NCBI GenBank assembly: GCA_025506515.1 | Contig: JACCIX010000582.1 | Location: 1 to 64,000, forward strand | Length of the DNA: 64,000 nucleotides | From: Flaveria trinervia | Lineage: Eukaryota; Streptophyta; Magnoliopsida; Asterales; Asteraceae | Direction: 5' to 3' | Shown here: in pieces, positions 47,838 to 57,677 of the stretch | How positions within the stretch are numbered: the stretch's first letter is position 1 | Layout: each line of letters starts with the position of its first letter | Notes under the pieces: model-generated | Database searches by the model: none | What the model saw: only the letters and a program-made list of their open reading frames with translations | Told to the model about the DNA's origin: nothing | Position numbers and translations under genes: made by a program

Positions 47838-49380
47838 GTGATTCCGGAGGACCAAGTTCTTATGACAGCTTCAAGATATAAAGACCTTTATGTTTTAGAT
47901 CTCTCAACAGCTTCTACAACGGATCATGAAGTTCAGTGCTTTCTATCAAAAGCCATTGAGAAGGACTCCATCTCCTGGCATAGGAGAATGGGACACATCA
48001 ATCAACGAAAGATGAATCACTTGATTCAGAAGGATCTTGTGACAGGAGTTAATGTCAAGAATTTCCAACTTCCTGATTTTTGTGTAGCTTGCAAGAAAGG
48101 GAAACAGACGAAGAAGTCTCATAAGGAAAAGAAAGTTCATTCAATAGAACTTCCTCTTGAACTTCTTCACATGGATCTGTTTGGTCCAGTCAGTACAAAG
48201 AGCATTGCAGGCGACTTGTACTATTTTGTAGTTACGGATGACTACACAAGATTCTCTTGGGTAGTGTTTCTGAAGTCCAAATCAGAAAATTTGAGTCATT
48301 CAAGGAGTTAGTAACCACACTGGAATCTCTCTACAAGCTAAGGTGAGACAAGTACGCTCAGATAATGGGACTAAATTCAAGAATCAGTGGATGGAGGCTT
48401 ACTGCAAGGAAAAAGGAATTGTGCATCAATTCACTTCTGCCTACACGCCTCAGATGAATGGTGTTGCTGAGAGAAAGAATAGAAGCTTGATAGAGACAGC
48501 ACGGACAATGCTGGTAGACTCGAAACTGCCTATCCAATTCTGGAATGAGGCAGTGGCCAATGCATGTTATACACTGAATCGAGTTTTGATAGTCAAGCGC
48601 CACAGAAAGACATGTTACGAGCTACTACAACAACGTAAACCGAATCTGGAGTATCTCGAACCATTTGGCGCGCCGTGTACACTTCTGAAGAAGAATCATG
48701 AAGGAAAATTTAGCGAGAAGGCTGATGAAGGAATCTTCCTAGGATACAACATAATGAACAAGAGAGTTTACAACAAATCAACGGGTCTAGTAGAAGTGTG
48801 GTGTAATGTTGATGTTCAGAGATATACCACACCACCTACTGGCAAAGGACCCGCCTACTTTTTCAACCATGATGGATTCTTTAAGTCCTTCAACATCCCT
48901 ATCTCCCCTTCTGATGATGAGTTAGCTACTCGAATGATGTATGATATCTTGATATACCCTCTCTTGATTCAACATCATCGAGTTCACAGGGAGAATCATC
49001 TACTCAATCAGGAGAAGTAGTCGACGACAGTGACTCCTCCTCTGAAGATGAAGCTGAAGAAGATAACCAGAACAGTCAGGAGGAACAGTTCCAGTTCCTG
49101 AAAGTCCACAAGCATCTAACGGTGATGCACCTTCGACTTCGGAACCTCAAACTCCTTCTACCTCAAATGCAGAACCAAATGTTCATAATCTTGGATCTGA
49201 GGTAGCTGTACCTACTACTCCAGGATCACGTCTAAACGTCTATCATCCCTTAGACAATGTCATTGGGGATGTCAGATCAGGAGTACAAACCCGAAATGTG
49301 TTGTACTCAGCTGATTATGCCTCTGTTATGGAAAAGGGATACATTCATGATGGTGCTTATCGGTATTTTGTCTCGTAGTT
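47838..49380 (+). pseudogene. Integrase of Copia D
   Basis: The zinc-binding motif (WHRRMGHINQRKMNH...CVACKKGK) and core LLHMDLFGPVSTKS (Asp) are open to 48311. After a shift near 48295, QVRSDNGTKFKNQ (Asp) and NGVAERKNRSLIETA (Glu) are open to 49020, followed by KADEGIFLGYNIMNKRVYN. All three catalytic residues are present. The integrase-RT linker (49020-49380) is rich in Ser, Thr and acidic residues, with stops. Confidence 0.86.
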
Positions 49381-50480
49381 TGAGCCAAAATACGTCAATG
49401 ATGCACTAAATGATGAGGCATGGGTAAGTGCCATGCAAGAGAACTTCTTCATTTCAAGAAGTTAGGAGTATGGACTCTGGTAGATAGACCTAAAGGTGCT
49501 AAGATCATTGGCACCAAATGGGTCTTGAAATGCAAGAAGGATGACCAAGGGGTCATTATCAGGAACAAGGCTTGACTGGTTGTTCAGGGATTTCACCAAG
49601 TCGAGGGGATTGACTACAATGAAGTGTTTGCACCCGTAGCACGGATGGAAGCCATCCGTATCTTCCTTGCCTATGCATCGTATATGAAGATTAAAGTCTA
49701 TCAATTAGATGTGAAGAGTGCATTCCTTCATGGGGAAATTCGAGAGACAGTGTATGTCAGTCAACCCGAGGGATTTGAAGATTCTTATCATCGGGACAGA
49801 GTTTACAAACTCGACAAGGCCTTATACGGGCTTCATCAAGCTCCAAGGGCCTGGTATGAGAAACTCCCAACTCATCTTGTGAAACACGGCTTTCGCAGGG
49901 GAGTCATTAACTGCACACTGTTCATCAAAGAAAAAGATGGAGACCTACTGCTAGTACAAATCTATGTCGATGACATAATCTTCGGTTCAAAGAACGAAGA
50001 ATTATGCAAAGAGTTTGAAGGAGTTATGAAGAAGAGTTTGAGATGAGTGCTATGGGGGAGATGAAATTCTTTCTCGGGTTCAGGTGGATCAGACACCAAA
50101 TGGGATCTTTCTACATCAGACCAAGTATGTGGGAGAAATTCTCAGTCGGTTTGACATGGAGAATGCTTCTGCTGCTGGGACTCCACTTGCTAGAAATCAT
50201 GACATAGCACCTGACGAAAATGGAGATCTGGTAGATGCCACAATGTACAGAGGAATGATTGGATCCCTTATGTATCTCACTGCCTCGAGACCTGATATCA
50301 TGTATGCTACATGTTTATGTTCTAGATATCAGGCTAAGCCTAACGTTAACTATCTGATCGGGGTCAAAAGGATATTTCGTTATCTGAAGGGTACACCCAC
50401 ACTTGGTTTGTGGTATCCAAATGATGATGACTTTGAGCTCACGCGTATAGTGACTCGGATTACGGGGGCTGCAAGATGAA
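49381..50480 (+). pseudogene. Reverse transcriptase of Copia D
   Basis: Reads TKWVLKCKKDDQGVIIRNKA, a TGA where relatives have Arg (CGA to TGA, 49574), LVVQGFHQVEGIDYNEVFAP, YQLDVKSAFLHGE (catalytic Asp), LYGLHQAPRAWYEKL and IYVDDIIFGS (near 49962-49990, double Asp). After a shift near 50045: FLHQTKYVGEILSRFDME and MIGSLMYLTASRPDIMYAT. One stop and one shift separate it from a complete domain. Confidence 0.88.
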
Positions 50481-50931
50481 CAACAAGTCTACATCAGCAG
50501 GGTGTCAATTCTTTGGGAGGAGATTAGTTACCTGGTAGTGTAAGAAGTAGACCTCGGTTGCATTGTCAACCTGTGAAGCCGAATACGTTGCTGCTGCAAG
50601 TTGCTGTTCACAAATCATCTGGATTCAACAGCAAATGCGAGATTATGGTTTAATGTTTTCTTCTACTCCTATCTTTGTTGATAACTCTGCTGCAATTGCA
50701 GTAACTAAAAATCCAGTACAACATCCAAAGACCAAACACATCGGTATCAAATACCATTTCATAAGAGACTGTTTTGAAAAGAACTTAATCGATGTGGTAA
50801 AAATCATTACTGACTTTCAACGCGCTGACCTCTATACAAAAGCCTTTGATAAACCACGTTTTCTGTATCTGTTAGAGGTCAACAACGTTAAAAAGAAAAG
50901 TGATGTTATTCCTGATGATGATCATGTATAG
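50481..50931 (+). pseudogene. RNase H of Copia D
   Basis: KSTSAGCQFFGRRL, then VALSTCEAEYVAA-type motif (SLSTCEAEYVAAASCCSQ region, Glu), FVDNSAAIAVTKNP (Asp) and HPKTKHIGIKYHFIRDC, ending NNVKKKSDVIPDDDHV at a TAG (50929-50931). Stops near 50480-50550 interrupt its start. Confidence 0.85.
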
Positions 50932-52344
50932 TCCGATGCATTGTAGTTATATTTTTCTTTTTCATTTTTCCTTACTTATTTTATTCTGTTTAAATTAAAT
51001 TCATGGTATTTAGCTGTCTGTTAAAATCCTAAAATAATTAAATCCAGTATGATTTTAGAATTTTAGGGGGAGAGAAAGTCAGCTAGTAACATTAAAAAAA
51101 ACAAAAAAAACAAACAACAAACGAGGGAGAAGGAGTGGATAGCTGATATAAGGCAGATCGCCGTGATACCGATTCAAACCTTTTGGAAAATGATAGTACA
51201 CAGGAACAAATCAAAAGGGACATTAAAAATTTAATTTAGAAAAGATGCAAAATTCAAAGTATAAGTCCGTGTAGTCTAAGCAATATAAAAGGGAAGATGA
51301 TAGAAAAACTGTGACTAGTAAGGTAACACAAAGAAAGTAGACCTAGAGGTTGCTAGACCACAAATGATATGTCGGTAGATTCAACACAATAGATGATTAG
51401 ACCTGACTGGTGATCTCAAGATCAAACTAAGTTGTTCAACTGACTGTGGGCTGCCATCTTATCACTGGTTAACAGAATCAACAATATTCCAATAAGGGGT
51501 AATGAGCATGTAAACGCCACAAATGTGTGAGGATGACCATAAATAGAGCAAAGCACGAGAAAAAAATGAAAGACAAATGCTATCAAGCTAATGACATATG
51601 TTGTTGGTGCATTCTGTGCAAAAGAAAATTGAGCTGCTCTAACAAGAAGATAGGTTGTGTGCCTCTCTCTGTGCGATGGCACTGACCTGAGGATAAGCAT
51701 AACCTAGATATTCTAGAATTCATTGTTGTTTGTCGCCTCTTGTTGTGCGATGGCACTGACCTGAGGATTGGCTTCTCTTTGAAAGCTCTAAGAATAGTCT
51801 CTTCTAGTAAATATACCCGTAGACCGCTCGAAAGCTCCTGAGGAATGTTGATTACCATATAAGTAAGGGATCCAAAATTGTTAGTTGAAATAATTAAACC
51901 TAAAATTATCACCAGTTTGAGTCTAAAGTCTGTGTATGGATTTAAGAGGACAAATATACTGACAATCATTGTGGCTGCAATTCATGAAAGTTCAAATCAA
52001 TGTGGAAATCTAATAGTACCAGTGTGATTTCCTAAATTTGCTAACGACTCTGGATGAAAACCAAGAATTGAGCATCAAAAGGTTTTTAATAACAAGTCCC
52101 AAACATGCCTGTATGATTCCAAAATTGAATTGGTCCAGGCGTGATCAAACTAAATTGAAGCTGCCTATTCTGGAACCAAATCCAGTAGATGTCTATCTTA
52201 GGATTTATCTCTCACAAAAACTCAAAAAAAAGTTTATTTTTGTAGTTAGTTTAAGTTTCTAGTTAGTTAGTTATTTTAGTTTGTTTGTTCGTCGGACTAC
52301 ACCATGAATTTCAGTAAGGGATTAATTAAAAAAAACAAAAAAGG
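50932..52344 (+). other. Non-coding region after pol of Copia D, first part
   Basis: No sustained frame. It contains a polypurine run (51063-51077, AGGGGGAGAGAAAG), which looks like a PPT, and an exact 25-bp direct repeat (51670-51694 and 51744-51768). Otherwise I recognise nothing in it. Confidence 0.6.
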
Positions 52345-52445
52345 GGTCATGTCCGAGATGACCACATGTGTTTCCAAATGTTAAATGATCACGTCTGAGG
52401 TGATCAAAAGTTTTTCAAGATAAAAGATCATGTCTGAGATTATCA
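52345..52445 (+). repeat. Three hairpin-like GATCA...TGATC repeats in D
   Basis: Copies at 52345-52364, 52385-52405 and 52427-52445, about 40 bp apart: GGTCATGTCCGAGATGACCA, TGATCACGTCTGAGGTGATC and GATCATGTCTGAGATTATC. Each has complementary arms around a (T/C)GTC(T/C)GAG centre. Confidence 0.65.
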
Positions 52446-52524
52446 AATGCGTATAATGTTGATTCTAGAGTTTGAAAAGGGTTTAAATGTAAAATGGTAA
52501 GAAATACAGAAAAATTTAATAAGT

Positions 52525-52787
52525 ATGACCCATTCGCATGAATGGACCATTAGTATGGACTTATCATACGAATGCGAGCCATTCATACGAATGGAGCATG
52601 AGTATGGACCATTCAACCGAATGGCCCATACGAATGACCCGGTCGGATGTTTTAGAGCGAACGAATGAGTAAGTCGCATGACTGAACTCCAGTCGGACGA
52701 CTGAATGGGGGCGACTGAACCAATCGCACGACTGAGGCCCATTCGCCCGAATGAAATGTGCGTATGAGCCTAGTCGTACGATTGAAT
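52525..52787 (+). repeat. Internal palindromic repeat array upstream of the accessory gene of D
   Basis: About thirteen CATACGAATGGACC and CAGTCGCACGACTGAA type units, same motifs as in the LTR array, ending about 11 bp before TATAAATA (52798). Confidence 0.82.
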
Positions 52788-52797
52788 TTAGGTTTAG

Positions 52798-52805
52798 TAT
52801 AAATA
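52798..52805 (+). promoter_or_regulatory. Candidate internal TATA box of Copia D
   Basis: TATAAATA in GGTTTAGTATAAATAGAGGG, placed relative to the repeat array as in the LTR. It would start an RNA near 52830 whose first 110 nt contain no ATG. Confidence 0.6.
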
Positions 52806-52941
52806 GAGGGAGTGTCGGTCGCAGAGATCACCACTCTCAAATTTACCTTAAATCGCACGACTAACGTTACTCTGCCCAAATTTCGTTTGATCGCTATAAC
52901 CCTCGATTCTCACATACTGACCATTTGCATTGACTCTACAG

Positions 52942-53503
52942 GTAATTTGCGGTGCAGAAACATTATCAAATCATTCAATTTGACACTAAATCTGGACAAT
53001 CGGACTCGTTAGAAAAACCGTGATTTTTGTGGCAAAATAACCTAACTAAACGACGTAAACAAATGAAATTACAGGTTTTAGGTGTTAAACGAATGGATTA
53101 CGAGTCTAATGAACCAGAACACGAAGTCTAAAACTCAAAATTGGTGAAAAATTAAGTTTGAATTGAACAAATAGAACGACATGTGAATGGACAGGTTAAT
53201 GAACTTCAGTCGCACGACTGAAAGGTGCGAATAGCTTAACCGGACGACTGAACCGTGCGTATGAGTTCAGTCTCACGACTGGTGTAACCGCATGAGACTA
53301 CAAACGAAAGAGTCCAGTCGCACACTCAATAGTACGTATGGGGTCATTCGCATGACTAAATCCCAGTCGCACTGCTCATTCGCAAGACTTGATCTCAGTT
53401 GCACAGCCTCATTCGCATGATAGAAAAGAATTTTTTTTAAATCCAAGTGTTTCATGACATTCTTAGCCAATGGGTACTAATATTTACTTTCTTTATGTAA
53501 CAG
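52942..53503 (+). other. Candidate leader intron of the accessory gene of D
   Basis: Donor CTACAG|GTAATTTG and acceptor TTTCTTTATGTAACAG|ATGGC, 562 nt. It contains ATGs and the second internal palindromic array (53205-53420), which splicing would remove from the leader. Inferred from sequence alone. Confidence 0.45.
53205..53420 (+). repeat. Second internal palindromic repeat array of D
   Basis: About ten units such as TTCAGTCGCACGACTGAAAG and CATTCGCATGACT, placed between the internal TATA box and the accessory ORF just as the leader array lies between PBS and gag. Confidence 0.8.
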
Positions 53504-54462
53504 ATGGCAAGTCTATGGATCATGAGTATGAAGCACAATATTTGTGCTCATCTGGATCTGACATCCAGAAATGCTTCAGACTTTTCTGGCATTATCGCCT
53601 TCCTAAGGAGATAGAGGATTGCACCACTATATCTGCTCAATGTACACCTTATCGTTCTATTCAGCAGGCCTTCTAGGAAGGTGCGATAGTTGATCAATCC
53701 TCTGAGCCTCATTGTATCAGAAGTACTATCTTTGTAGAGGCTATAGCTATCACAGAGGAGGATCTTAGGATCGTGTTACAGTTGGGGGACGATGCTGACT
53801 GTCCTACTAGACTACACCCCCTTACTGTCAGAGGATGTTTTCTTCGAGCCAAGTACTCTGGGGACATCAGTGCTGGAGTGCTCAACAAGAGCAACCTCTG
53901 TCCCCAGTTCAAGTACCTTGCTCACGTATTGCTGAAGTGCATAGCATCCAGGAAGGGAGACTTTGATGAGTTGTCTGACCAGATCCAGAACGCCTATGTT
54001 CCGTTGGTGCTGAACCATCCGTTCAGCTTCTCCAGGATGATCTTCACCTACTTGGTGGAGAACATTGAGGGGAAATGGAAGGAGGGCTTCTGCATGTACC
54101 CCCGATTCATGCAGATGATTATAGACCAGAAGCTCACCACCCTGCCAAAGGAGAAGGATGATGCTGTAGTGCTTGAGGTGATGGATGATATCACCTTGGG
54201 CTGGATGAAGGTATACAGTGGGAAGCAGGTAAAACCTCCTGTCAAGAGATTGTTTGGGCATCTGGCCCGTGAGGACTATGTGGTGCCAGCTAGGAGAAAG
54301 TGGCGCCACGACGACATTGATTCTGATGTTGAGCAGATTGCTCTTCCCACCGATGATTCTGATGATGATGACAGTGGGGATGCTGGGGATGATATGCCTA
54401 TTCCACCGAGAGGCACAGCTTCAGATGTTATCCCCCAGTATCTTCCCGAACAGGCGACATAG
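53504..54462 (+). pseudogene. Accessory 3' ORF of Copia D, conserved N-terminal domain, one stop
   Basis: One frame runs from the candidate splice acceptor (first ATG in frame at 53515, MDHEYEAQYLCSSG) to a TAG at 54460, with a single TAG at 53674 (after IQQAF). It reads IVLQLGDDADCPTRLHP, FKYLAHVLLKCIASRKGDFD, SFSRMIFTYLVENIEGKW and MYPRFMQMIIDQK, then an acidic tail (DDSDDDDSGDAGDD). This pattern resembles, from memory, a domain in large Copia-derived proteins of Asteraceae (MYPRFLQ motif). No signal peptide or membrane segment is visible, so an envelope role is unsupported. Not homologous to gag or pol. Confidence 0.7.
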
Positions 54463-55573
54463 CTGAGTCTGCAGGTTTCCACCAGGACTTCATACCTGGT
54501 GAGGAGGAAGAAGAGTCGGATGAGGAGCCCTTGACGAGGACGTGGGAAGCAAGGTTGTTCCCACAGAGTATGGACTCCGGGCGGTTGGAAGGAGGGACAG
54601 GGATAGCAGAGATAATGCCCCAGATACTAGCTGCCCCTAGCTAGCCGAGTCCTAGTCTAGGGGAGCATCCACCTCGACTGGATCGAGAAAGAAACGGATG
54701 GCTCAGCCCCACGGCTAGAAGAAGAAGAAGAGAGACTCACCTTTGTCACCACCACCACTACCACTACCACCCCACCTCCCACCACTGTACATATGCCAAC
54801 CACAACCACACCTCCCCCACTGTACATATGCCAACCACCACACCACCTCCCACCACTATACATATGCCAACCACCACCATATCTTTGACTTCACATCACC
54901 TCCACTATCTCATAGACCCAACCCCATCTTCACCATAGCCACCACCACCACCACTAGCCCAAGCAGGACCCTCATCCCATCCCGCACATATATATGGATC
55001 TCCTCTACTTCCAATTGGGCTAGAGGAACAACTTTCTACGCTGAACCGGATGGTGATGCATCTGTTAGCTGCTGATGAAGAGAAGACTGCGCAGATCCGT
55101 CAGCTTGCAGATCTCACTGCTGCGCAGTCACACCAGATCTCGGAGCAGGCTCGGCTGATCGAGGAGCAGGCCCAGCAAATGGCTACTCAGAGCCACAAGA
55201 TCGCCCAACTCCAAGAGCATAGAGTCACATCTGCTAAGAAGATTGAGGAGTTGGAGAATGCTAAGAAAACCATCATGCTCAAGCTTAAGGGATCTAAAGA
55301 TGAGCCTTTGAAGATTAAAGAGGGAGATGGTAATGATGGTGATGATGATGATAAGGATGATGATGAAGATGATGATGATGATGATGAGCTGAGGATGATG
55401 AGGGGACTGAGGATGAGAGGACAGAGGAGAGGAATGAGGATGTTGATGAAGAAGGAGGGATGCAGCTGCATCTGCCTCTACTCAAGGTCAGGATAGGAGA
55501 TCCAAGAAGTAACAAGACCAACAAGCTTCCTCCTCTGCTCCACCAAACGATGATCCAGTGATCCAAGAGAAAA
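54463..55573 (+). pseudogene. Accessory ORF of Copia D, Pro/His-rich linker and coiled coil
   Basis: Continues one frame over after 54460 (GFHQDFIPGEEEEESDEEP), through a Pro/His/Thr-rich low-complexity stretch (54740-54980), then PIGLEEQLSTLNRMVMHLL and a Gln/Glu-rich coiled coil (55080-55290, QSHQISEQARLIEEQAQQM). A GAT-repeat run codes an acidic block (55325-55390). Shifts follow it. Ends at the candidate donor GAGAAAA|GTAATG (55573/55574). Confidence 0.6.
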
Positions 55574-55720
55574 GTAATGATTAGATGTCTATATAATTGA
55601 TTACTTTTGTATTTGAATCATGTATTTAAACTTATGTATTTGATGTTTATATTAAATATTAATGCATTTCTGTTTTGATTATTACTACTGGTTGATGTGT
55701 TACATGTTTAAATCAAACAG
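55574..55720 (+). other. Candidate second intron of the accessory gene of D
   Basis: 147 nt, very AT-rich with several stops, donor AAAA|GTAATG and acceptor AATCAAACAG|ATCC. Removing it keeps the frame from NDDPVIQEK to the next coding block (PNYQRDEFDVAPLQQ). Confidence 0.5.
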
Positions 55721-56930
55721 ATCCAAACTATCAGAGGGATGAGTTCGATGTTGCTCCCCTTCAACAGATCAAGACTCAACTATCTATGATCCTTGATCTG
55801 CAAGGGATCATTAGAAGGTCGGTGAGTTATACCCCTGAAGAAGGGGAAATAATTCACGATCTATCAAATGAGCAACTAGCTGAGATCTTCAAGCTAAATC
55901 CCGATGAGATTGTGAAGGATGCTCCAACGTGCGACTCGACAAGTGACGAAGAGCTCAACGACATTGATGAAATAGAGATAGAAGATGTCACTGCAGAGCA
56001 CTACCCTCAGTATGCTGACAATAGGGAAATGTGGTCCCCAATCTGGGTGAATCTCTTGTCAGTGATACGTTTGAGGTGTTAGACAAAATGGAGCAGGAGT
56101 AAGAGAAGACAGAGGGAACGGCCCAAGCCTCAAATGATGATGTTGATATCCGAAAGGCTGAGTGGGCTGCCTGTTTTGAAGAAGTTAGAGCCCAACGCGC
56201 TGCACCTAACCAGGACGCCTACACCAAACTCTACAGAGTCAAGAAACATCATAAGGTGTCAGGCAGGATTATAGCATGGACATATTTTGAGGACCTTAAC
56301 GTCTATGTAGTTAAGAGAGAGAAGGGCATAGAGTACTTTAGATTTCCACATGATCTAAAGACTCTACCAGGTTTTGAGCTCAACCAACTGGCCAAACTGA
56401 AGCTGTTGTATGCTGACCCGAGAAAGATGTCTGGCTAGTTTGAGGCTGCCCTAAGGAAGGAGTACCACACCAGGTGGGTTAACTTCAGACCCCAACAGCC
56501 TACAAGGTACATCAGAAGGTCTAAAGTTAATGCCATTACTGGAAAGCCAAAGATAGTGTTGAAGTGGAGCCCTCCGCGCACGATGTCAAGAATCCCACTC
56601 AGGGAAATGCCACAGGACTTCACTCCACACTTTAAGTGGTGGTATTACGATTGGAGGACAGGAGAAGCGGTCATAGTCCTAAACAAAGAGGGCCAAATGG
56701 ATACTATCAGGGTATTTGTCCCAATGTGGCTTACCAACTTGTCAGCTAATGATGTTTACACTCTATACAAGTGGCCACTATTCTATGATACGTAGGTATA
56801 GTACAAGCCCTCCAGTTGCAGAATGTCATAAGACTCTGTTTTGCATTTGAGATTCATGCAGGAGTCATAAAAGAGGCTAAGTACAAGAAGTATGAGGAGG
56901 TAATGAAGAAAACAATACATTAGAGAGATC
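55721..56930 (+). pseudogene. Accessory gene of Copia D, C-terminal block
   Basis: PNYQRDEFDVAPLQQIKTQL and the acidic segment (HDLSNEQLAEIFKLNPDEIV) are open to 56082. After a shift: RKAEWAACFEEVRAQRAA, KLYRVKKHHKVSGRIIAW, FRFPHDLKTLPGFELNQL. A TAG at 56436 (probably CAG to TAG), then RKEYHTRWVNFRPQQPTRYI, PLREMPQDFTPHFKWWYYDW and FVPMWLTNLSANDVYTLY. Aromatic-rich, unlike gag or pol; I do not recognise a defined family. It ends close to the PPT. Confidence 0.6.
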
Positions 56931-56937
56931 TAGGTCC

Positions 56938-56948
56938 AAGGGGGAGTT
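56938..56948 (+). other. Polypurine tract of Copia D
   Basis: AAGGGGGAGTT directly before the 3' LTR start TGTTGATAC at 56949. Confidence 0.88.
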
Positions 56949-57672
56949 TGTTGATACATGTATGTCCCTAGATCATGATATGAATGTAATAGATCTTGTT
57001 TGTCTGATTCTGATGTAATGTTTGGAAAGATTAATGAAATGATATAGGTTGTTTGAACTATTATTTATAATGTTTAATATTTCATTAATGAGTCGATGTT
57101 GAATTGGTTAATTAGGTGTGTGGTTGTTTATATTGTTACACTTAATGTTATATAAATTAATACATTAAAACTTAACAAAATGAAGTTCTCATACGAATGG
57201 CCCATGCGAATGGACCATACGCATGAATAACTTCATACGAATGACTCGGTCGCACGACTGAACCAGGAGACTGGATTAGTCGTATGATTGTAACCTAAGA
57301 TTGACTCAGTCGCATAACTGAACACTCAGTCCTGCGGATGAATCAACCGCATGGTTCAATCACACGACTGAACCATACTAAAGGTTCAGTCGCACGAATG
57401 AACAATACTAACCTATAAATACAACCCAATTCGTGGAAAGCGAGAGGATTCATTCTATTTCGATTCTAGACGTACCCTAGCCGTCCAGAAGCCTCGAAGT
57501 TCATAGAACGCTGTAGATCGATTCCTAATCGATTCTTAACATTTGATTCAATACTTTATTGATTCTACGTGCGTTCTCACTGTTGAGTCACCAATCAAAT
57601 AGGATTCCGCACTATTTGGTTTGGTTTACACGTTAATCATTAGGTATTTCATTGAAATACCAGATCCTAACA
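56949..57672 (+). repeat. 3' LTR of Copia D
   Basis: 724 bp, TGTTGATACATG to CAGATCCTAACA, very similar to the 5' LTR by eye, with a small deletion near 57500. The palindromic array (57185-57408) and TATAAATA (57414-57421) are kept. Confidence 0.94.
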
Positions 57673-57677
57673 CCTTG

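Larger units (their letters stand above)
43472..57672 (+). mobile_element. Copia element D, SIRE-like, full length, with 3' accessory gene
   Basis: Perfect target duplication CCTTG at 43467-43471 and 57673-57677; 14.2 kb. The order is 5' LTR, PBS, leader, gag with long coiled coil, protease, integrase, RT, RNase H, about 2.5 kb non-coding with promoter-like features, accessory gene, PPT, 3' LTR. Size, gag coiled coil, RNase H style (STCEAEYVAAASCCSQ) and an extra 3' gene point to the SIRE/Maximus lineage. It appears relatively young: each pol domain core is largely readable, with a few stops and shifts. Confidence 0.93.

Noticed and set aside
43705..53420. The short palindromic arrays looked at first like a CRISPR array
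   Set aside because: Units are degenerate and unevenly spaced, with no constant spacer length, and the context is a plant retrotransposon.
53812..54309. 165-codon minus-strand frame
   Set aside because: Shadow of the accessory ORF on the plus strand, which has the better protein features and the flanking in-frame continuation.
54740..55400. CAC and GAT triplet runs as microsatellites of separate interest
   Set aside because: They lie inside coding sequence and encode the Pro/His-rich and acidic segments; ordinary triplet slippage explains them.
53504..56930. Calling the accessory gene of D an envelope gene
   Set aside because: No signal peptide, transmembrane segment or fusion-like motif is visible; the content is acidic, coiled-coil and low-complexity.
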